Positions 1 through 8,787 of a stretch of DNA of 37,745 nt are shown in pieces. Origin of the DNA: Prevotella sp. (GTDB taxonomy: Bacteria > Bacteroidota > Bacteroidia > Bacteroidales > Bacteroidaceae); contig JAFZSL010000018.1 of assembly GCA_017619375.1 (NCBI GenBank), positions 1 to 37,745 on the forward strand. Direction: 5' to 3'. Below the pieces are notes generated by a model. That model searched no databases, was not told the DNA's origin, and saw only the letters and a program-made list of their open reading frames with translations. How positions within the stretch are numbered: the stretch's first letter is position 1; every line of letters starts with the position of its first letter. A program made the translations under genes and the position numbers.

Positions 1-38
1 GCCTTGGCACTTTTTCCATCTTCATTTTTGGATAAATC

Positions 39-93
39 GCTCTCGCTCGGCAAACTGAAAACAAGCTTTCGTCTGCTCTCGCTTAATCGCGAT
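39..93. repeat. dispersed intergenic repeat, copy 1
   Basis: This stretch has the order GCTCGGC, a spacer with CAAGCTTTCGTCTGC, then CTCGCTTAATCGC. The same order occurs at 34615-34668 (GCTCGGCAGAC, CAAGCAAGCTTGGTCTGC, CTCGCTTAATCGC), about 34.5 kb away. In both copies the element is non-coding. The open frame that can be read through this copy on the minus strand (22-261) is low-complexity and is not believed to be a gene. The element resembles short dispersed intergenic repeats in Prevotella-type genomes; that link is from memory. Confidence 0.6.
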
Positions 94-264
94 TTTCCTC
101 CTTTTTATATCTTTTTCCTCCTTTTTTAATCTTCTTTTTTTATTGCAATCATTAACATCTTGTGAATCAAAGGTATAAGAGATGTGTATAAAGATTAAAG
201 AGGGGAGGGGTAGGGGTGGGCTCTTTGACCAACAGGGCAGAGTGACCAATATTCGTTGCATAAA
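94..264. other. intergenic stretch with a G-rich tract
   Basis: No gene is supported here. It is T/A rich, with a G-rich tract at 202-220 (GGGGAGGGGTAGGGGTGGG) that fits the four-G-run rule for a G-quadruplex on the plus strand. A closely similar tract lies on the minus strand at 5933-5952, so this may be a fragment of a dispersed element rather than a site specific to this locus. Confidence 0.4.
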
Positions 265-302
265 AACAAATCGGGGCAGCCAAGCGGCTGCCCCGATTTG
301 TT
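265..302 (-). terminator. strong rho-independent terminator
   Basis: A perfect 17-bp inverted repeat (265-281 and 286-302) encloses the 4-nt loop AAGC. The stem core GGGGCAGCC is GC rich. Read on the minus strand the stem is followed by a T-rich run. It lies 18 nt past the stop of the 61-aa gene and therefore ends the 61-aa/1642-aa transcript. The plus-strand side also carries T/A, so it may act in both directions. Confidence 0.85.
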
Positions 303-319
303 ATAGAGTGATGGGATTG

Positions 320-505
320 TCAATCCCACAAGCTTTTGGACGTAGGTAGGTCATTCACGTCATCTTCCAAGTCTAATGAACCTTGATTGGCATCCATTCC
401 TGTTCCCACATCACTGGGGTCGCCTATGGGCAGATCTTCCAAGATGGAATCCTGAAGGTTGACAACTACCAATTCTGTGACAGGTGTGATATATTGCTTT
501 TTCAT
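320..505 (-). CDS. small acidic protein of unknown function (61 aa)
   Basis: A 61-residue protein beginning MKKQYITPVTELVVVNLQDS and ending in an acidic tail rich in Asp, Gly and Leu. It has no convincing signal peptide or membrane helix. It starts 29 nt after the stop of the large secreted protein and ends just before a strong terminator, so the two genes are almost certainly one transcript. The 'M-K-K-x-Y-I-x-P-x-x-E' opening recalls a widespread class of tiny Bacteroidales proteins encoded beside large secreted proteins and C10 peptidases (from memory; function unknown). Its size and clean placement support a real gene. No function is assigned. Confidence 0.7.
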   Translation of the reverse strand: MKKQYITPVTELVVVNLQDSILEDLPIGDPSDVGTGMDANQGSLDLEDDVNDLPTSKSLWD

Positions 506-534
506 TTTCTTTTGAATGTAATCAATTGTTAGAC

Positions 535-3500
535 TTACTTGATAGTGATTTTCTTCCCTTTGACGATATAGATGCCACGCTGTGTAGGTATGCCGTTCAG
601 CTGCTGTCCCTGGAGGTTGTAATAGACAGGTTCTACATCGTTAATGCCTATGTTGCTGATGGAGTTGATGTCATCGCCGTCGAATACGAAGGTGAAGCCG
701 TTGATTCCGTTGCTTCCAGGTTTCACATCAGTGGTGAGGAAGTGCATATAGCCTTGGTTGCCTTTACTGGTCACACCCGCTGGCTGCACGCGATAGAATC
801 CTACCGAGGTACGTTCCGTATCTTCATCTGCCCAGTTTTCATCAGTTGCTCCCCAGCCAGCCTGGTTGGTCATGAAGGTAAGGACATAGTTGGTGTATTC
901 ACCGTCATACATGTCGAGTTTTCCAGGAATCAGTTTTGAAATCATAAGATTTCCCGTTACATCCTGGAGCAACTTCAAGTTGTCATTGTTGAGGCCATAG
1001 AGGTCACGGTCATGCATGTCGGGCACGAAGAGGTGGAATCCACCGTTGAGGATATCGACATTCTCGTTTGCAGCCGTGTTGTGGAGGATGTATGCTTGGG
1101 GTTGGCCATCATCTGTGGCTTCATCCAACACATTGGCGGTTCCATCGACCGGTGTAAGGGTGACTTTCTTATCACTGACAGACGTACCAGTCACAATGTA
1201 TGTTGCGATGGGTTGTCCGGTCATGTATGATGTGAGTTCCGGGTCGATGATGCGCATGCGGCTCTCAGTGGCCCATCCATACTTGTTGAGTGCCTTCGGG
1301 TCTTCAGACACGCCGATCTTCTTCACGGTCATGCCATTCAGCCAGAGCTCTACGTTGCGAGGATCGTCATTTTCTCCCATGGCATTCTCCATCACATAGA
1401 TCTTGTCGTTGCTACCTGCAACATCAACTGCGGTAAGTCCTGTGCTTGACTCTCCGTCGGTGGAGTACTCGGCCTTGAATTTGGCACCTGCGATAGGTGT
1501 GGCTCTCACATAGACAGCTGCCTTTGTCACCTTCGGGAGCACCAGTTTGTGGAATGCATTCGTGGTGCTGTTGAGCACGAGTCCATCGGCTGTGACGTTC
1601 ACGCTGTTGTTCAACAACTTGGCATCATCGGCATTTTCGAGGGAGCGCTTGAGACCGATACCGGCAGCCTCAGCCAACATCAGGTCGTCTGCATAGATTT
1701 GTCCGCCGTTGGCAAACAGGATGCCAGGCTCTGTCTCGGGTGCATTGCGCAGACCGGTGGTGGTATTATCGCCATTGACAACCTTCCAACCATTATAGTC
1801 GGCAAGGAGGTCTGTCCTTCCCTGCTCATCCGCGATGGCCTCATCTGCGCCTCCGTATTGGACGAGGTCGGTGAAGTCCCAGGTATAAGGATAAGGCATG
1901 GTCGAGAGGTAGTCCACTGCCATACATCCCGGAGCATAGTCGGTGACGAAGGTGTTGGCATCATCCTTGGTCTTCACTGCCATCTTGGCGCGGAACGAAC
2001 CGAAGTCACCCAGTTCGAATGCGGATTCCTGGGTGTATTTCCAATAAGGTTGAGTTTCAAATTCCTCGCCCTGGAAGTCGCTTGCCGAGATGGAGCCGAG
2101 GTTGCCACGAATCTGGTCAAAACCATTTTCATGGAATTCCGACTTCTCCTGCCATCCGCTGTAGCGCAGGTAGCAAACTGCGTCTTTGGCCTCTGTATCC
2201 TGGTCGGTGAAGAGCATTTCAGGCTCCACGCCTGTCACCACGTTCTCCGTCAGGATGTCGGCATTGTTGTTGGCTGCATTGCGGTAGATGTCGATGGAGT
2301 AGATTTTCAGCAGTCCACCTTCCTTCAACTGGATGGTGAAGTCCGTATCGTCTGAATTACTGTCTTGGTTGACCATGAAGTGATACTCACCATGAGGATA
2401 CATCAAGGCTTTGGCAGGCTCTGCGAATGGCTCTGAACCGCCAATGATGTAATCGGTTTCTTCAGGAATGACAGTACCCATGGCATCCTTTGCATTCTTG
2501 AGCCACAGGACTGCTTCCTGCTCAAATTCAGAATCGCCCTTATCTTCAACGTTTCCAAAGCATCCCATCTTGATGACCACGCGGTCGTCTTCCTTCAGTC
2601 TCGGGATGATGAGTTTGCCACCACCCATCAGGCCGATGAAGCGGTCTTGGTATTCGGCTGTGGGATAATCTTTCTCATTGTAGATACCCAACTCGTTGGG
2701 TTCTGTGAAGAACACCAGACCTGCGGTCTCATGAATCATGTCGGCATTGTCGGCCTCCATGTCATAGATGCTCTTGAATAAAGGTTCTTTCTTATTTGGG
2801 ACATCGACCCAGTCATATTCCCAGTCAGCAGTCAGACCATCGGCCTTGTGCGTCTCCTTGAAGAGTTTGGACTTGCCTTTCCAAGCATTCTCATTGGTGG
2901 CATATCTTGTGCCGTCATCCTCAACATATTTGCCAAGGTTCCAGCCAGAATTCATTTCTGTGGTGTATGTGTCCCCACCATTATAACTTACAACTCCATC
3001 TCTCATGGTGATATAATCACCTTTACCAGAATAGAAGTCCCAGTGCTTCACAGCTTTTCCTCCTGCAGTTGCTGCGATACGGGTATCCTTGCCATCTACC
3101 ACATCCCATTTTGCCGTTGCTGCATCGTAGGCGATGGTGAGCACGAAACTGGCTTGTCCCTCTTTATTGTTGACATGGACCACGATGGCTCCACCAGGGT
3201 TGTATGCTTCGCCCGTTACAGGATCATTGCCTTCCCTGAATTTGATGTTAGAGAAACTCAAGTACTGCTTATTATTTTCGTATTCCACCTCGGCATCGGC
3301 ACTCACCACGTTGCCAAGGCATTTCACTCTTGTCTCAGGTTCAGCGTTGCGAGTAAATTCTCCTGTGAGAGGATAAGCATTACGACCGTATGTGGTATTA
3401 TCACTTCCATCCAAATCAGTGTAAGGACCACCAAAGATTTCTGCAACTTTTCTTGTTGCATCGGTATTCACTTCGCTATTATGCACCACTTTATAAAGAG

Positions 3501-5463
3501 GAGCCACGCGGAAGATGGGGATGAAGGTGTATGACTTCAGTCGGAAGATGGGTCGCTCGTGTGAGATGTTCGTTGGCAGCGAGCAAAGGTAATAGATACC
3601 ACCCTTCTCCACATTCACCATCATCTTGTAATTGTTACCGCCGTCGGTGAAACTGTTTGTGTTATTTCCTTGTGAGTTGATGAATTGAATCTTTGGCTGG
3701 TCTTCAACATACAAGTCTCTACCCTCTGCAGTTTGTTTATACCAGAAAGCATTTATCTCATTCCTACCCTCGCAGTAGTATTCTATTTCCAACAAGCCAT
3801 CCACCTCGGGGAAGAAGTAGAAGAAGTTGCCACACAAGGGCCAAATGGTGGTGAATTCATCACCATAGACATAATTGGTGCCATTCACCCATTCGCCATT
3901 GCTTCTTGGGTTGGCTTCATGGTTTTCTGGAACATGTGCCGTGAAGGTGGACCATTCTTTTCCTACCATCCTGTCTTTGATCGTTTCCTCATCGAAACGA
4001 CCGTAATATTGGCCGTAATCAGCATCTCTAAACGTCCATCTGTATTGGAGATGGTTATGGTCGGGATTCAGGTCGTTGCTCGCATGGATGGTGGAAGCGG
4101 CACCGAGGTTGTCGGCGCTGATGGTTTCCGTCCTTTCAGGGATGGTAAGTTCAATGTCCTTGAAATAGTAGTTGGTGGCATCTGCAAGCACATTCAGATT
4201 GAATGCAACAGACTGCCAACCGCCCATGCTCCATGGCGTATTATCCCATTCAGTTCCTTCGGAAATATTTATATCTTGATCAAATTCCACCCAATCATCA
4301 GTAGGAAAGTTCAAATCACCAATGCAATGCCATGTAATATAGGAACCTGGTTCAGCACCATGGGTCTGTGTTTGTACCGTAGCAGAGGCGTCAGCCTTAT
4401 ATTTGAACTTAAGATGGATTTTCTGTCCAGCAGGGAGAGGATATTCGTCTGTTCCAATCCAGAACTGAGTGTCCCAAGCTGCTTGGGGATTGTCATGAGA
4501 AGTAACAACATAGACCTCTTCTCCATCAATGGTAGTAGAAGTTGCTTCAGTTGCGAATTGATCATCGCCATTTTTCTTGTATAACTTAGGAGTCACGTTC
4601 TTTTGGTTTCCCCAAGTGACTTGGGTTTCAGTCAGTGCCCTGACGAAGGTCATATCGTTGTCGTTACCAAACTTCATGGTGATATACGGTGCTGCACCGC
4701 GCTTGTCTTCCAACACACCAGGGCCTTTGAAGGAGTATTTATAACCTAAAGTACCAAACTTTGCATCATTAATACCTTGGCTTCTTAAGAAAGCATCATG
4801 TGAACTTGTCAAAGCCGCCGCAGCAGCACCACTCACTTCCTCCACTTTGAAATCACTTGCCACATATTCCTCCAACTTGATTTCCACGCCTCGGATGACA
4901 GCCCCGGCAGGGATGCTCACAGTGGCTGTACCAGTGGCACTTCCTGTTATTTTAGTCGCCGCATTACCGTAATTCTCATAATATGTGACCGTGTATTCGT
5001 CGCCGGCTTCCAGGTTGTGGATGTAGAAATTCTTGGCTTCATAAGTGTTGTTCTTGAGACCTTGGCCATAAGCCCTATGATTATACTGATAACTACTTCC
5101 AGGATCACTGGTATATTGTTCTGTATAATAAGCACTGTTGTCAACACCGTCAATGGTCCAATCTCCGGTATTGTCCACACTGAAACGCAACTTGTGGTCG
5201 AGCCAGGAATAGAAACTGGTTACGGGGTATTGGGTGTACTCATTTGTCCAATCCTTCGCAATTTCGATGTACTCAAGATAGTTGCCACTCCAGTGGATGT
5301 TTTTTGAGATGAATCTCAAAGGGTGAGTGTCAAGATACTCATACTGACCGAACCAGTGGTATTCCCTGATCGCAGGGTCGGAGATCCACCCGGTCTGTGC
5401 TTGCGCCCTCGCATTCGTGATGAACGCAAGCGATAGAATTAATAAAGTTAATAGTTTTTTCAT
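535..5463 (-). CDS. very large secreted protein with T9SS-like C-terminal sorting domain (1642 aa)
   Basis: The protein opens with a clear signal peptide (MKKLLTLLILSLAFITNARAQ, cleavage near residue 21) and has no later membrane helix. The body is rich in Asp, Gly, Asn, Tyr and Trp, as in extracellular beta-sandwich or adhesin-like proteins; no catalytic family could be recognised. The last ~35 residues (VYYNLQGQQLNG...RGIYIVKGKKITIK) match the pattern of type A-like C-terminal sorting domains for the type IX secretion system in Bacteroidetes, predicting export and surface attachment or release. It heads a two-gene unit with the 61-aa protein. A -7-like element CAAAGTTA (5580-5587; TAACTTTG on the minus strand) lies 117 nt upstream. 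The substrate or ligand is unknown; tight linkage with glycan enzymes would suit a glycan-binding surface protein, but that is only a guess. Confidence 0.85.
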   Translation of the reverse strand: MKKLLTLLILSLAFITNARAQAQTGWISDPAIREYHWFGQYEYLDTHPLRFISKNIHWSGNYLEYIEIAKDWTNEYTQYPVTSFYSWLDHKLRFSVDNTGDWTIDGVDNSAYYTEQYTSDPGSSYQYNHRAYGQGLKNNTYEAKNFYIHNLEAGDEYTVTYYENYGNAATKITGSATGTATVSIPAGAVIRGVEIKLEEYVASDFKVEEVSGAAAAALTSSHDAFLRSQGINDAKFGTLGYKYSFKGPGVLEDKRGAAPYITMKFGNDNDMTFVRALTETQVTWGNQKNVTPKLYKKNGDDQFATEATSTTIDGEEVYVVTSHDNPQAAWDTQFWIGTDEYPLPAGQKIHLKFKYKADASATVQTQTHGAEPGSYITWHCIGDLNFPTDDWVEFDQDINISEGTEWDNTPWSMGGWQSVAFNLNVLADATNYYFKDIELTIPERTETISADNLGAASTIHASNDLNPDHNHLQYRWTFRDADYGQYYGRFDEETIKDRMVGKEWSTFTAHVPENHEANPRSNGEWVNGTNYVYGDEFTTIWPLCGNFFYFFPEVDGLLEIEYYCEGRNEINAFWYKQTAEGRDLYVEDQPKIQFINSQGNNTNSFTDGGNNYKMMVNVEKGGIYYLCSLPTNISHERPIFRLKSYTFIPIFRVAPLYKVVHNSEVNTDATRKVAEIFGGPYTDLDGSDNTTYGRNAYPLTGEFTRNAEPETRVKCLGNVVSADAEVEYENNKQYLSFSNIKFREGNDPVTGEAYNPGGAIVVHVNNKEGQASFVLTIAYDAATAKWDVVDGKDTRIAATAGGKAVKHWDFYSGKGDYITMRDGVVSYNGGDTYTTEMNSGWNLGKYVEDDGTRYATNENAWKGKSKLFKETHKADGLTADWEYDWVDVPNKKEPLFKSIYDMEADNADMIHETAGLVFFTEPNELGIYNEKDYPTAEYQDRFIGLMGGGKLIIPRLKEDDRVVIKMGCFGNVEDKGDSEFEQEAVLWLKNAKDAMGTVIPEETDYIIGGSEPFAEPAKALMYPHGEYHFMVNQDSNSDDTDFTIQLKEGGLLKIYSIDIYRNAANNNADILTENVVTGVEPEMLFTDQDTEAKDAVCYLRYSGWQEKSEFHENGFDQIRGNLGSISASDFQGEEFETQPYWKYTQESAFELGDFGSFRAKMAVKTKDDANTFVTDYAPGCMAVDYLSTMPYPYTWDFTDLVQYGGADEAIADEQGRTDLLADYNGWKVVNGDNTTTGLRNAPETEPGILFANGGQIYADDLMLAEAAGIGLKRSLENADDAKLLNNSVNVTADGLVLNSTTNAFHKLVLPKVTKAAVYVRATPIAGAKFKAEYSTDGESSTGLTAVDVAGSNDKIYVMENAMGENDDPRNVELWLNGMTVKKIGVSEDPKALNKYGWATESRMRIIDPELTSYMTGQPIATYIVTGTSVSDKKVTLTPVDGTANVLDEATDDGQPQAYILHNTAANENVDILNGGFHLFVPDMHDRDLYGLNNDNLKLLQDVTGNLMISKLIPGKLDMYDGEYTNYVLTFMTNQAGWGATDENWADEDTERTSVGFYRVQPAGVTSKGNQGYMHFLTTDVKPGSNGINGFTFVFDGDDINSISNIGINDVEPVYYNLQGQQLNGIPTQRGIYIVKGKKITIK

Positions 5464-5579
5464 TTGCGTTAGTTTAATTGTAAATTATTGAGTTATAATT
5501 GGAAAATATGTATGTTGAATATGTCAATTTTTGTGTTGAAGTATGGTTCCTCTTAGTACACATGAACCCCATTTGGTTA

Positions 5580-5587
5580 CAAAGTTA
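5580..5587 (-). promoter_or_regulatory. possible -7 element for the 1642-aa gene
   Basis: On the minus strand this reads TAACTTTG, a full match to the Bacteroidetes -7 consensus TAnnTTTG. No TTTG is present at the expected 19-21 nt further upstream, so only half of the promoter is supported. It would give a leader of about 110 nt. Confidence 0.35.
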
Positions 5588-5763
5588 ATTAAAATTTTCC
5601 AAAATGTATCATAATTGTTTGCATCTTTTTCTTTTTATTTTGATACAATGTGACAACAAACAAATTTTATGGTATTATGGATAAAAAGAACATTGGAAAT
5701 GCTGCAAAAAATGGAAAAATGATACAAAACGACTAAAAGTTGCTGAATAAAGCCCAAAAATTG

Positions 5764-5790
5764 TAGGGACGGGGCTTGTGCCCGTCCCTA
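5764..5790. repeat. 10-bp perfect hairpin, REP-like
   Basis: TAGGGACGGG (5764-5773) and CCCGTCCCTA (5781-5790) form a perfect 10-bp inverted repeat around a 7-nt loop. There is no T-run on either side, so it is a poor terminator. The 'GGGACGGGGCTTGTGCCCGTCCC' theme is typical of REP-like intergenic palindromes in many bacteria (established knowledge, from memory). Confidence 0.6.
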
Positions 5791-5820
5791 TGACTTCATA
5801 TGGCTTTAGATTTTAATAGA

Positions 5821-6015
5821 TGAGTCCACTTTAAAAAGTCAGTTATGAGCAAAAGGGCAGTGCGCATCTCCCCTCCCCTCGTAGGGGTGATGGGGTGGGG
5901 TGAATCATATTTGGAAATCAACAAGTTACAGACCCCACCCCTGCCCCTCCCCTTGAATGGGAGGGGATACCATTCGGCTCACGGCCATCTTATTCCACTT
6001 TTAAAAGTGGACTCA
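5821..6015. repeat. MITE-like or palindromic intergenic element with TIR-like ends
   Basis: The ends are inverted copies: TGAGTCCACTTTAAAAAGTC at 5821-5840 against TTAAAAGTGGACTCA at 6001-6015. The right end contains a perfect 18-nt palindrome (TCCACTTTTAAAAGTGGA, 5994-6011). Inside are G/C-rich tracts in opposite orientation: a G-rich tract near 5883-5900 and the C-rich run CCCCACCCCTGCCCCTCCCC at 5933-5952. No ORF is supported. With 5464-5820 it fills the ~600-nt gap between the large secreted protein and the GH2 gene. No target-site duplication was identified. Confidence 0.5.
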
Positions 6016-6060
6016 TAGATGTATTCGGAAGGACACAAGACCCACCCCTACAACTGAATA

Positions 6061-8787
6061 TTATTTCAGTTTTGGTTTGAGTTCGTCGGGTGAATCCTTG
6101 GTGAACATGTCCACCTTTGGGGCTTCTTGTTCAAAGAGGTGGGTGATGACTTGCGGGTCGAGTGTGATGGTGGGACGGAAATTCTCCGACTGCATGTAGT
6201 TGAGGATGGAATATCGCAGTTGTCGTGCAGCGTGGCGGTGGTCCAGGTTGCTGTCGATGTCGATAGTGGTCATCAGCAAGCGGCCGCCCAGCACGTTGGC
6301 CTCCACCATCATGCCTAACTTTCGAGAGATGTGCCATGTATCTATGGGTTGCACGATGGGTTGGTAGGTGGTGGGGAATTCTCCAAGGTTCATCACTTGC
6401 GTGCGGTTCACCAATTCCCACCAGTTCAGGTTTTGCCAATCGTCGGTGGGGAAGAGGGTGAAGACAGGGTGGGTGTTTTCAATGTATGCTCCGGTGGTGT
6501 GTGGCGGACGCATCTTGAACCAACTGGTGTTCCAGAAGACGGGCATATAGGTGTGTCGCACGTCGTTGCCGTAACGCACCTTCCCCGCGGCACACACCAG
6601 CACTTTCCCTCCTGCTTTCAGCACGTCCTTGGCGCGAGCGTCGAGGGTGTCGGTGATGAGGATGCCCTCAGTGTCCACGGCCTCCAATTGGCGGGGATAG
6701 ACCCAGAAGTCATAGTGGTTGTGATGCCCGTAGATGGAGAGGGTGAGGGTGAGTTTGGTGGGTGCCTGGATGGCGGACGGGTCGAAGACAATGGTCTGCC
6801 CGATGGTGCAAGAACTGTCGGCGAGCACCTCCTCGCCACGACTGATGCGGTAGTTCATTCCACCACCAAACCGTGTCGTGGTGTTGTATAGGGCCGTGCC
6901 GATGCGTATGGTGTCGGTGTTGGAATAGACGAATCTGGGGAACATCGCCAATGGGACGATGTCGTCGCAGAACTCCCTCCACTCTTCCGCCGTGCAGTAG
7001 CCTTTCTCCTTCCAATGTACGTTGAGCACGCCGACAAGGGCGGTGCCCTGGCCGCTGTAGTCATTGAGGCTGAGGAGTTGGAATCCCGCGTAGTCGCTGC
7101 TCCTGAGGTTGCGCTCCATTTCATATTTGTAGGCCAGGGTCTGCAGGCGTCCGCTGGCCATGAGGAAATGGTTGGCTTGCGAGGCCATTCCTCCGTTGCG
7201 CAACAGGTCGCGGAATATTTCAAGGTTTCCGGGTTGGTAGGCGCCGGTATATTGCGGTATTTCCTTGAAGTCGGGGAAGGCGCACCACTGTCCTTGTTCA
7301 TGGCTGATGCAAGGTTGGGTGTTCTCGGGCCGTTCCTCTGTGGGTTTGAAGTTGCGCGGCAGTTTGATCATCTCGTCGAAATTGTCCGTGCTCTGTGGTG
7401 CATGGTTGTCCCAGTCGAGGCCTCGTGCGCCCCCTTTCACATGGTATTCCGACCCCTCGTCCCATGCCCAGCCGCCACCGACGCTCGCCGTGCAATAGAC
7501 GCGGGTGGGGTCGTAGGCTTTCATCTCCTTGACGAAGTCGTTGCCCCACGACACCCAGTCACCAGCCGGCTCGTTGCCGGCGGCGAGCATCACGAAGGAG
7601 GGATGGCTGCCATAGGTGTCGATGATGCGCTTGCACTCGTCGGTGAGGTATTGGTCGATGGCCATCCCCCGGCGCAACTTCACGCCATGGTTGGGCCATG
7701 ACGGCCCTTCGGGCTGCAGGTAGAGGCCCAGTTGGTCGGCGGCGGTGAAGGCGGCCTCCGGCGGGCAGTAACTATGGAAACGGATGTGGTTGAGGCCATA
7801 TTCCTTGCATTTGGCAAAGATGGCCAGCCACGACTCCACGTCGGTGGGTGGGTAGCCGGTCTCGGGGAAGCAGCAGTTCTCCACCGTGCCTCTCAGCCAG
7901 ATGGGCATGTCGTTGAGCATGAACTGCCTTCCTACGATGGAGATTTCGCGCATGCCGAAGGTGACGGGGATGGAGTCGCCCCGGTAATCCACCTTGACGG
8001 TGTATAGTTGCGGGTCTTCTGCGCTCCACAACCTGACGGGCTGAGGCAGTTGCAGGGTGTAAGTGGTGTCGTTGATGAGGATGCGCACCGTGCCGCTCTC
8101 CACATCGGTCTCCACCCTTTTGCGATGGATGATGGGCGACGTGTCGAGCGTGATGCGCCCTGCGATGCCGTTCCAGTCGCCCTGCGTCTGGTCGGTGACG
8201 CTGTGCGAGTCTTGTCCCACGCAGACGTTCTCAATGCCGTTGTACACCTTGATGGCGATTTTGTCCTTCTTGCCGGGTCGCAGGAGTCCGGTGAGGTCGT
8301 ATTGGTGAGGAGCACTGAGCGACATCTGGTGGCCCACCTCCACACCGTTCACGTAGACGGTGGTCTCTATGTGCGGCCGTTCGAGGAAAAGCGTCACTTG
8401 CCGGCCTTCCCATTCCCTGGGAGTCTCCACGGTGCGTGTGTACCATGCGTTTCCCACGTAATGTCTGGCGGGAGTGAGGAAGAAGGGAAATTTCATGTTC
8501 CCCGCCTGGCGGTATGGCTCCATCTTGGGATTGAAATAGTAGGAGGAGTCGTAGAGCGACCCCACCCATTTCGTGTCGAGGGTCACCGGGTCGCCCTTGC
8601 CGTTGGTGAGCATCGAACCGGGAAGGGTCACCGTCTCTTTCCCCTTTGGGGGCTTGGAAGGTTTTGCCGTATTGTTGTTGCGGTCGATGGCGAACTGCCA
8701 TTGTCCTGAGAGGTCGATGCTTTCTTGTGCGCCGGCACTCAGCGTGCAGAGGGCGAAAAACGTGCAGAGGAATTGTTTTCGTGTCAT
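6061..8787 (-). CDS. secreted glycoside hydrolase family 2-type enzyme (908 aa)
   Basis: The protein has a signal peptide (MTRKQFLCTFFALCTLSAGAQ) and then the GH2 layout: a jelly-roll sugar-binding domain (about 25-215, including 'NAWYTRTV' and 'VYVNGVEVG'), an Ig-like domain (about 215-285) and a (beta/alpha)8 barrel. The acid/base is most likely E406 in LAAGNEP, and the nucleophile most likely E497 in SHEQGQW. The activity is beyond sequence reading: GH2 includes beta-galactosidases, glucuronidases, mannosidases and arabinosidases, and the HEQGQW nucleophile context differs from classical LacZ. Its ATG overlaps the GH35 stop by 4 nt (8784-8787), so it is the last gene of a coupled GH43-GH35-GH2 operon. 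A periplasmic location is likely, since there is no C-terminal sorting domain. Confidence 0.85.
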   Translation of the reverse strand: MTRKQFLCTFFALCTLSAGAQESIDLSGQWQFAIDRNNNTAKPSKPPKGKETVTLPGSMLTNGKGDPVTLDTKWVGSLYDSSYYFNPKMEPYRQAGNMKFPFFLTPARHYVGNAWYTRTVETPREWEGRQVTLFLERPHIETTVYVNGVEVGHQMSLSAPHQYDLTGLLRPGKKDKIAIKVYNGIENVCVGQDSHSVTDQTQGDWNGIAGRITLDTSPIIHRKRVETDVESGTVRILINDTTYTLQLPQPVRLWSAEDPQLYTVKVDYRGDSIPVTFGMREISIVGRQFMLNDMPIWLRGTVENCCFPETGYPPTDVESWLAIFAKCKEYGLNHIRFHSYCPPEAAFTAADQLGLYLQPEGPSWPNHGVKLRRGMAIDQYLTDECKRIIDTYGSHPSFVMLAAGNEPAGDWVSWGNDFVKEMKAYDPTRVYCTASVGGGWAWDEGSEYHVKGGARGLDWDNHAPQSTDNFDEMIKLPRNFKPTEERPENTQPCISHEQGQWCAFPDFKEIPQYTGAYQPGNLEIFRDLLRNGGMASQANHFLMASGRLQTLAYKYEMERNLRSSDYAGFQLLSLNDYSGQGTALVGVLNVHWKEKGYCTAEEWREFCDDIVPLAMFPRFVYSNTDTIRIGTALYNTTTRFGGGMNYRISRGEEVLADSSCTIGQTIVFDPSAIQAPTKLTLTLSIYGHHNHYDFWVYPRQLEAVDTEGILITDTLDARAKDVLKAGGKVLVCAAGKVRYGNDVRHTYMPVFWNTSWFKMRPPHTTGAYIENTHPVFTLFPTDDWQNLNWWELVNRTQVMNLGEFPTTYQPIVQPIDTWHISRKLGMMVEANVLGGRLLMTTIDIDSNLDHRHAARQLRYSILNYMQSENFRPTITLDPQVITHLFEQEAPKVDMFTKDSPDELKPKLK

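Noticed and set aside
22-261. 79-aa open frame on the minus strand
   Set aside because: It runs through the dispersed repeat and a T/A-rich region, has a low-complexity Lys/Arg sequence and no neighbours or promoter; judged non-coding.
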